The position numbers and the translations under genes are program-made. From the NCBI RefSeq assembly GCF_000600975.2, contig NZ_KK088648.1, positions 1 through 64,000 on the forward strand: a DNA stretch of 64,000 nucleotides, read 5' to 3'. This document shows positions 58,694-64,000 of this stretch, piece after piece. The first letter of the stretch is position 1; every line of letters starts with the position of its first letter. The DNA comes from Limimaricola hongkongensis DSM 17492. Its GTDB lineage: Bacteria; Pseudomonadota; Alphaproteobacteria; Rhodobacterales; Rhodobacteraceae. The notes below the pieces were generated by a model. It did no database searches. It was not told the origin of the DNA and was given only the letters and a program-made list of their open reading frames with translations.

Positions 58694-58721
58694 GCCGCCG
58701 CCCGCGATGCCGGGCGGCGGC
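58694..58721 (+). terminator. Hairpin after tex
   Basis: A perfect 11-bp stem (GCCGCCGCCCG with CGGGCGGCGGC) with a 6-base loop lies 8 bases after the tex stop. A pyrimidine-rich CCTCCTTCC follows rather than a strict T-run. Confidence 0.6.
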
Positions 58722-58921
58722 CCTCCTTCCCGGCGGGCCCATTGCCCCGAAGGCCAGCCGCCGCCACCCGGCCCGGCGCCCCGGCCCCAGCCTCGGCCCC
58801 TGCCCGCCTTGGCAACGGATCACGAAAAATCCGAACCTTGAGGCGATCCAAACCATGCATGGCGGGTTGTGACCGGATAGACCCGTGCCAAGGCATTCAA
58901 ATTTCCACGATCGGCAGGCCC

Positions 58922-59851
<930 letters not shown>

Positions 59852-59925
59852 GACGACCCGAGGCGCAGCAGCCCGGCGGCATCGACGCCGCCGCGCCGCC
59901 CGGCGATCCGGGCCGGGCGCGGTCG

Positions 59926-60699
59926 ATGCCGCGAGGGCCCAAGCGGCGCGTGGTCGAGCTTTACGAAGGCGAGACCCCGCGCGCGCACCGGTTCCGCTAC
60001 TGGCTGCTGGGCTTCGACCTCGTCGCGATCCTGTTCGTGGTGGTGACGTCCTTCACCGCCTACGGGCCATGGATCCAGACCGTCGATCTCGCCTTCGGCG
60101 CGGTGATCGTGGCCGACCTTCTGGCGCGCATCTGGATCGCGCCGCGCCCGGCGCGGTTTCTCACCTACCCGACCACGCTGGCCGATATCGCCAGCGCCGC
60201 GTCGTTCTTTGCGCCGCTGGCGGGCGAAGGCTTTGCCTTTTTGCGGGTGCTGCGCACGCTGCGCCTGCTGCACATGTACCAGATGCGGGTCCGGCTCAGG
60301 ACCGATTTCCGCTTCTTTCACGACAACGAGCAGATCCTCGTCGCGACGACAAATCTCGGCGTGTTCATCTTCGTGATGTCCGGCCTCGTCTTCGCGACCC
60401 AGCATCGCAGCAGCGCCGATATCGGCAATTACGCCGACGCGCTCTATTTCACGGTGACGGCGCTCACCACCACCGGCTTTGGCGACATCACGCTGCAGGG
60501 CACGTGGGGGCGGATGATCTCGGTCGCGATCATGATCTGCGGCGTCACGCTGTTTCTGCGGCTGGCGCAGGTGCTGTTTCGCCCCACAAAGGTGCGCGAG
60601 CCCTGCGAGACCTGCGGCCTCGCGCTGCACGACCCGGACGCGGTGCATTGCAAGCATTGCGGCACCACGATCAACATCGCGACCGAAGGCCATCTCTAG
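59926..60699 (+). CDS. Potassium channel-like ion transporter with C-terminal zinc ribbon
   Basis: This 257-residue membrane protein has an S1-S4-like region (about 25-130, with VLRTLRLLHMYQMRVRLR as a voltage-sensor-like Arg repeat), a pore with selectivity filter TTTGFGD, and a last helix. The C-terminus adds CETC...CKHC, a predicted zinc ribbon, unusual for a channel. ATG 59926 is chosen; a TTG at 59848 that overlaps the DUF808 stop with AAAGG upstream would add a low-complexity stretch of 26 residues and cannot be excluded. Confidence 0.75.
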   Translation: MPRGPKRRVVELYEGETPRAHRFRYWLLGFDLVAILFVVVTSFTAYGPWIQTVDLAFGAVIVADLLARIWIAPRPARFLTYPTTLADIASAASFFAPLAGEGFAFLRVLRTLRLLHMYQMRVRLRTDFRFFHDNEQILVATTNLGVFIFVMSGLVFATQHRSSADIGNYADALYFTVTALTTTGFGDITLQGTWGRMISVAIMICGVTLFLRLAQVLFRPTKVREPCETCGLALHDPDAVHCKHCGTTINIATEGHL

Positions 60700-60720
60700 A
60701 CCCCGAAGGGCGCGGACAGG

Positions 60721-61083
60721 TCAGGGCGCGCCCGTGCCTGACTGTTCGAGATAGATCCGCACCGCTTCCTGCACGTGGCGAAACCGGTCGCCGCCCAGAT
60801 GCTTGCCGCCATACCAGCGGGTCACGACGACGAGGTGGTCGTGAAGCCCTTCGCGCTCCAGCATGCGCAGGATCACCATGCCCGCGCCGCTTTCGCCGTC
60901 ATCGTTCTTGACCGGCCCGTCGCTGGCCAGAAGCCCCCAGCTGTTATGCGTCGCCTTGGCGAATTTCTTGCGCCGCTGCAGCGCCTTCACCAGCGCCTTG
61001 GCCTCGGCCTCCGAGCCGCAGGCCGCGCCGGAGACGGCGTATTTGGACCCCCGGTCGCTGATGATGTTCTCGATGACGCGCAT
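60721..61083 (-). CDS. YigZ/IMPACT (UPF0029) family protein
   Basis: This 120-residue protein is the IMPACT N-terminal-type domain alone, with SDRGSKYAV, KATHNSWGL, DDGESGAGMVILRML and VVVTRWYGGKHLGGDRFRHV. YigZ proteins of about 200 residues carry a second domain that is missing here. The role in bacteria is unclear; the eukaryotic IMPACT protein modulates Gcn2. Confidence 0.85.
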   Translation of the reverse strand: MRVIENIISDRGSKYAVSGAACGSEAEAKALVKALQRRKKFAKATHNSWGLLASDGPVKNDDGESGAGMVILRMLEREGLHDHLVVVTRWYGGKHLGGDRFRHVQEAVRIYLEQSGTGAP

Positions 61084-61184
61084 GGTTCCGGCCTAGTATG
61101 GGGGCATGGCGACGATCAAGCGGTTTTCGGGCCGGATCTGGCGCCCGGCCCATGCACCCGGACCCGTGCGCCTGCGCCCGTGGC

Positions 61185-61925
61185 CTAGCAGCGCAGCGGG
61201 ATGCCAAGCAGCCGTTCGTAATGCGCTTCGGGCGCGCCGTAGAACCCCTCCGCCAGCGCCACGAGACCTGCGCGGTCGCGGATCACGACGCGGCCGCGCT
61301 GCGACCGGATCAGGTGGTCGCCTTCGAGCTTGTGCAGCGCCACCGTCACGCCGGACCGGCGCACCCCCAGCATCAGCGCGAGAAATTCGTGGGTGAGATC
61401 GAGGGTGTCCTGACCGGTCCGGTCCTGGCACATCAGCAGCCACCGCGCGAGCCGGATCTCGATCACCGCCTTGCCATAGGCCAGCGCGCTGTGGGTGAGC
61501 TGGATCAGCATCGACTGCATGTAGCGCAGGCTGCGATCGCGCAGCGGCGCCTCGCGCAGCGCCTCGCGGAACGACGCGGCGTCCACGCGCCAGCCCCGCC
61601 CGCCGATCTGCATCATCATGTCATGCACGCTCTCGTCGCCGCCGAGCACGAGCATGTGCCCCGACATGCCCTCGCAGCCGACGAGACCGGCCTCGACCGA
61701 TTGCCCGCCGGGGCCGCGCGCCACCACTGACAGGATGCCCGACGAAGGAAAGATCACGTGCTCGATCTTCTGTCCCATGCGTTCGACATAGGTGCCTTGC
61801 GGCAACTCCACCGGTTCGAGCGCACCGGATTGTCGCAGCGGATGCGATGCGTCGCACTTTTCGAGCAGCAGGTTGCCCTGCCCTAGGATCATTCTTTCGA
61901 TGGTCTCGCTCCACACATTGCGCAT
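61185..61925 (-). CDS. Crp/Fnr-family transcriptional regulator
   Basis: This 246-residue regulator has a cyclic-nucleotide-binding-type domain (about 30-140, GTYVERMGQKIEHVIFPSSGILSVV spread over 44-68) and a C-terminal HTH_Crp_2 domain (LTHEFLALMLGVRRSGVTVALHKLE, residues about 177-201). Fnr-type cysteines at the N-terminus are missing, so it is not an oxygen sensor of that kind. ATG 61925 is taken; ATG 61889 is an alternative. It lies 66 bases downstream of bioC on the same strand; the target is unknown. Confidence 0.88.
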   Translation of the reverse strand: MRNVWSETIERMILGQGNLLLEKCDASHPLRQSGALEPVELPQGTYVERMGQKIEHVIFPSSGILSVVARGPGGQSVEAGLVGCEGMSGHMLVLGGDESVHDMMMQIGGRGWRVDAASFREALREAPLRDRSLRYMQSMLIQLTHSALAYGKAVIEIRLARWLLMCQDRTGQDTLDLTHEFLALMLGVRRSGVTVALHKLEGDHLIRSQRGRVVIRDRAGLVALAEGFYGAPEAHYERLLGIPLRC

Positions 61926-61991
61926 CGGCTGCGCCGCGCAACTTTACCAGCCTTGGCGGTGCCGCACAATTTTTCCCGGCAGACGCGCAAC

Positions 61992-62750
61992 TTAAGGTGT
62001 GCGCCGCGCGACAAGATGCACGCAATCATAGCTCAGCCCGAGCCGCCCGTCCGGCAGCGCATGCGCCGCGCGCCAGCGCGTCTCGGCCCGGCGCAGCGCC
62101 GCCCGGCCCCAGCCCGCGCGCGCATTGCCGGTGACGCCGGTGGCTCGCAGGTGGCGCAGAAGCTGCGGCAGATCGTCAAAGCCCAGCACCTCGCGCCGAC
62201 GCTCGATCGCCCGAAGCTCCAGCCCGGCGGGCAGCAGGCCGGGCCAATCCTCGGGATCGGCGTAAAACAGCGGCGCGGGGGCCGCGAGCGTCGAGATTTC
62301 GCGAAAATGACCGCGCCCGAACCCGCCGAGCAGCAACCGCCCCCCCGGCGCCAGATGCGCCGAAAGCCGCGCCAGAAGCGCCGCCGGGTCGGCGATCCAC
62401 TGGATCGTGGCGCCCGACGCGATGAGGTCATAGGCCCCGCCGAGCTGCAGGTCCTCGACCGGGCCGGGCCGAAACCCCGCCCGCAGATCGGGCGGCAGAT
62501 GCGCCGCCGCCTCCGGCAGCAGGTCGTTGGCGTCGTAGCCCGCGATGTCGAAGCGCGCCCGCAACCGGCGCGTCAAAAGCCCGGTGCCGCAGCCGAATTC
62601 GAACACGCGCCCGATCCGCGGCCCCGCCCCGTCCTGCGCCAGCATCTCGGCCAGCCGCCCGGCGCTCGCGGCCTGCACCGACGCGGCGTCGTGATAGCTC
62701 GGCAGGCCGCGCCGGAAGGCGCGCGCCACGCGCTCATGCGTCGCATTCAC
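61992..62750 (-). CDS. bioC: BioC-type malonyl-ACP O-methyltransferase (GTG start)
   Basis: This 252-residue methyltransferase has SAM motif I VFEFGCGTGLL and the BioC-type segment SGATIQWIADP. BioC methylates malonyl-ACP so that fatty-acid enzymes can build the pimeloyl chain of biotin. GTG 62750 overlaps the bioG stop as GTGA, and VNATHERVARAF is a typical BioC start. Last gene of the biotin block in this window. Confidence 0.85.
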   Translation of the reverse strand: MNATHERVARAFRRGLPSYHDAASVQAASAGRLAEMLAQDGAGPRIGRVFEFGCGTGLLTRRLRARFDIAGYDANDLLPEAAAHLPPDLRAGFRPGPVEDLQLGGAYDLIASGATIQWIADPAALLARLSAHLAPGGRLLLGGFGRGHFREISTLAAPAPLFYADPEDWPGLLPAGLELRAIERRREVLGFDDLPQLLRHLRATGVTGNARAGWGRAALRRAETRWRAAHALPDGRLGLSYDCVHLVARRTP

Positions 62751-63361
62751 GCCAGCACCTCGTCCCAGCCCGCCCATGCGCCGAACGGGCAATGCGGCGC
62801 GTCGATCTCGCGCGGCGCGCGCTCCGCGAAGACGCGGCGCAGATTGGCGGCGGGAAAGACATGGTCGCGCGTGGCGATCACCGCCGCGTCCCAATCCACC
62901 GCGGGCGCGGGGCCGCGCGCGGCCACCGCGTCAAGCTCATGGCAGAGCGCAGCGATATCGGGCGCGGTCACGCGCGGCGCCCCGGCCCGGTCGAGAAAGG
63001 CGTCGAGCGTGGCCGGGTCGAGCCGGTCGCGGGTGCGCGCGAAGATGGCGGGCGGGATACCGAGACGGCGATCCACCGGCACCGGGCTGCCGCAGATCGC
63101 CACGCGCCGGTCGAAGATGTCCTCGCGCCCCGCCTGCCAATGCGCATAGGCGGCCACGCCAAAGGACCACGCCACGAGGCTGCGCCGCCCGTATCCCGCA
63201 AGCGGCGGCAGGTCGGCGCCGAGATCGTCCCAGCCCTCGACGAACAGCACGTCGCGATCGGCGCGCAGATGCGCCAGCGGCGCGGCGCCCGCGGCCCAGC
63301 CGCCGAAGACGACGACCACCTCGGGCGCCGGTCCCGGCCCGCTGAGCCAGCGCCAGCGCAT
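62747..63361 (-). CDS. bioG: BioG-type pimeloyl-ACP methyl ester esterase (DUF452)
   Basis: This 204-residue alpha/beta hydrolase is of the DUF452/BioG type. The nucleophile is Ser in AWSFGV, and the catalytic His is probably in APHCPFGAW. BioG ends the BioC-primed chain by removing the methyl ester, replacing BioH. It sits between bioA (four-base gap) and bioC (overlap), which confirms the role. Confidence 0.88.
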   Translation of the reverse strand: MRWRWLSGPGPAPEVVVVFGGWAAGAAPLAHLRADRDVLFVEGWDDLGADLPPLAGYGRRSLVAWSFGVAAYAHWQAGREDIFDRRVAICGSPVPVDRRLGIPPAIFARTRDRLDPATLDAFLDRAGAPRVTAPDIAALCHELDAVAARGPAPAVDWDAAVIATRDHVFPAANLRRVFAERAPREIDAPHCPFGAWAGWDEVLA

Positions 63362-63365
63362 CGGT

Positions 63366-64000
63366 CTAGAGCACGCCCGCGAGACGGATCATCGCGGCGC
63401 TGACCTTGCTGACCTCGTCGGGGGTCAGGATGAAGGGCGGCATGGCATAGATGTTGCGGCCGAACGGGCGCAGCCAGACGCCGGTTTCGCGCGAGATCGG
63501 GTGCGCCCGGTCGGCGCTGACCTCGTGATCCATCTCGATCACCGCGATGGCCCCCAACACCCGCACATCCGCGACGCCGGGCATGTCGCGCGCGGGCGCA
63601 AGCTCGCTTCGCATCTGCGCCGCGATCGCCTCCACCCGCTCGCGCCACGTCCCGTCGGCCAGAAGATCGAGGCTGGCGCAGGCGGCGGCGCAGGCCAGCG
63701 GATTGCCCATGAAGGTCGGCCCATGCATGAACAGACCCGGCTCGCCCTCGCCGATCCGGCGCGCCACGGCGCCCGAGGCCATGACCGCGGCAAAGGACAT
63801 ATGCCCGCCGGTCAGCGCCTTGCCCAGGCACATGATGTCGGGCGCCACCCCGGCGAGATCGGCGGCGAACAGCTCTCCGGTGCGACCGAACCCGGTGGCG
63901 ATCTCGTCGAAGATCAGCAGGATGCCCATCTCGTCGCACAGTCTGCGCGCCCGGCGCAGGTATTCGGGGTGGTAAAAGCGCATGCCCCCCGCGCCCTGCA
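63366..64000 (-). CDS. bioA: BioA, adenosylmethionine-8-amino-7-oxononanoate aminotransferase (partial)
   Basis: This is the C-terminal part of a class III aminotransferase; the frame runs off the right edge. [14 protein letters not shown] at the edge, [12 protein letters not shown], the PLP-lysine region CLGKALTGG, and the segment [22 protein letters not shown] spread over the next 60 residues are BioA-specific. It makes 7,8-diaminopelargonate from SAM and KAPA. About half of the protein is missing from the window. bioB, bioF and bioD are expected upstream outside. Confidence 0.9.
   Translation of the reverse strand, partial: QGAGGMRFYHPEYLRRARRLCDEMGILLIFDEIATGFGRTGELFAADLAGVAPDIMCLGKALTGGHMSFAAVMASGAVARRIGEGEPGLFMHGPTFMGNPLACAAACASLDLLADGTWRERVEAIAAQMRSELAPARDMPGVADVRVLGAIAVIEMDHEVSADRAHPISRETGVWLRPFGRNIYAMPPFILTPDEVSKVSAAMIRLAGVL

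Overview
The window is GC-rich alphaproteobacterial chromosome, most likely from the Rhodobacterales (Rhodobacteraceae/Roseobacter type). The grounds are the protein sequences themselves: a TakP-like TRAP binding protein, FlaF/FlbT/DUF1217/DUF6468/MotE in the flagellar cluster, a BioG-type biotin esterase, and many GTGA/ATGA gene overlaps. The left edge carries, on the minus strand, what looks like the promoter and boxA leader of an rRNA operon whose 16S gene lies outside the window.

Layout. (1) 1-324: rRNA operon promoter and leader (minus). (2) 325-900: a YkuD L,D-transpeptidase. (3) 1214-10679: a translationally coupled alpha-glucan operon, glgE, a treS-maltokinase fusion and glgB, followed by malQ. 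It encodes conversion of trehalose to maltose, maltose-1-phosphate and branched glucan; malQ carries a single-base frameshift. (4) 10705-17065 (minus): an EamA permease and a 1,717-residue DUF4011 helicase with a C-terminal Vsr/DUF559-like nuclease, a possible genome-defence protein. (5) 17252-20375: a TRAP transporter whose binding-protein gene converges on its two permease genes across a strong terminator. (6) 20554-25417: a complete LivGFKHM-type amino-acid ABC operon, with a sigma70-like promoter and a 14-residue leader ORF that overlaps the first gene. (7) 25470-26723: a YegD-like Hsp70.

(8) 26808-50564: a large flagellar cluster in alternating blocks. The plus-strand blocks are flgB-flgC-fliE-fliQ-lytic transglycosylase-flhA-fliR-flhB and fliF-fliH-fliN-fliP-fliG. 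The minus-strand blocks are fliI, fliL-fliM-DUF6468-motE, and flgE through flgK, flgL, flgI, flgJ, flgN, flagellin, flaF and flbT to DUF1217. fliF has a second single-base frameshift. No motA/B, flgA/D/F/G/H, fliK, fliO or fliJ was recognised, so those functions must be encoded elsewhere if the organism swims.

(9) 50565-64000: mixed housekeeping and accessory genes. These are a small acidic lipoprotein and a divergent membrane protein around a 16-bp palindrome, an EnvZ-like kinase with no adjacent regulator, an MBL-fold hydrolase, tRNA-Asn, a TetR-SDR pair with an 18-bp palindromic operator, tex, a DUF808 membrane protein, a two-TM-type potassium channel with a zinc ribbon, a YigZ/IMPACT protein, a Crp/Fnr regulator and the 3' end of a biotin operon (bioA-bioG-bioC, bioA cut by the window edge).

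No insertion sequence, prophage, CRISPR array or integrase was recognised. The most unusual items are the helicase-nuclease protein, the two +1 frameshifts, the leader ORF of the ABC operon, two alternative overlapping hairpins upstream of flgE, and a 36-bp near-perfect palindrome between flgL and flgI.
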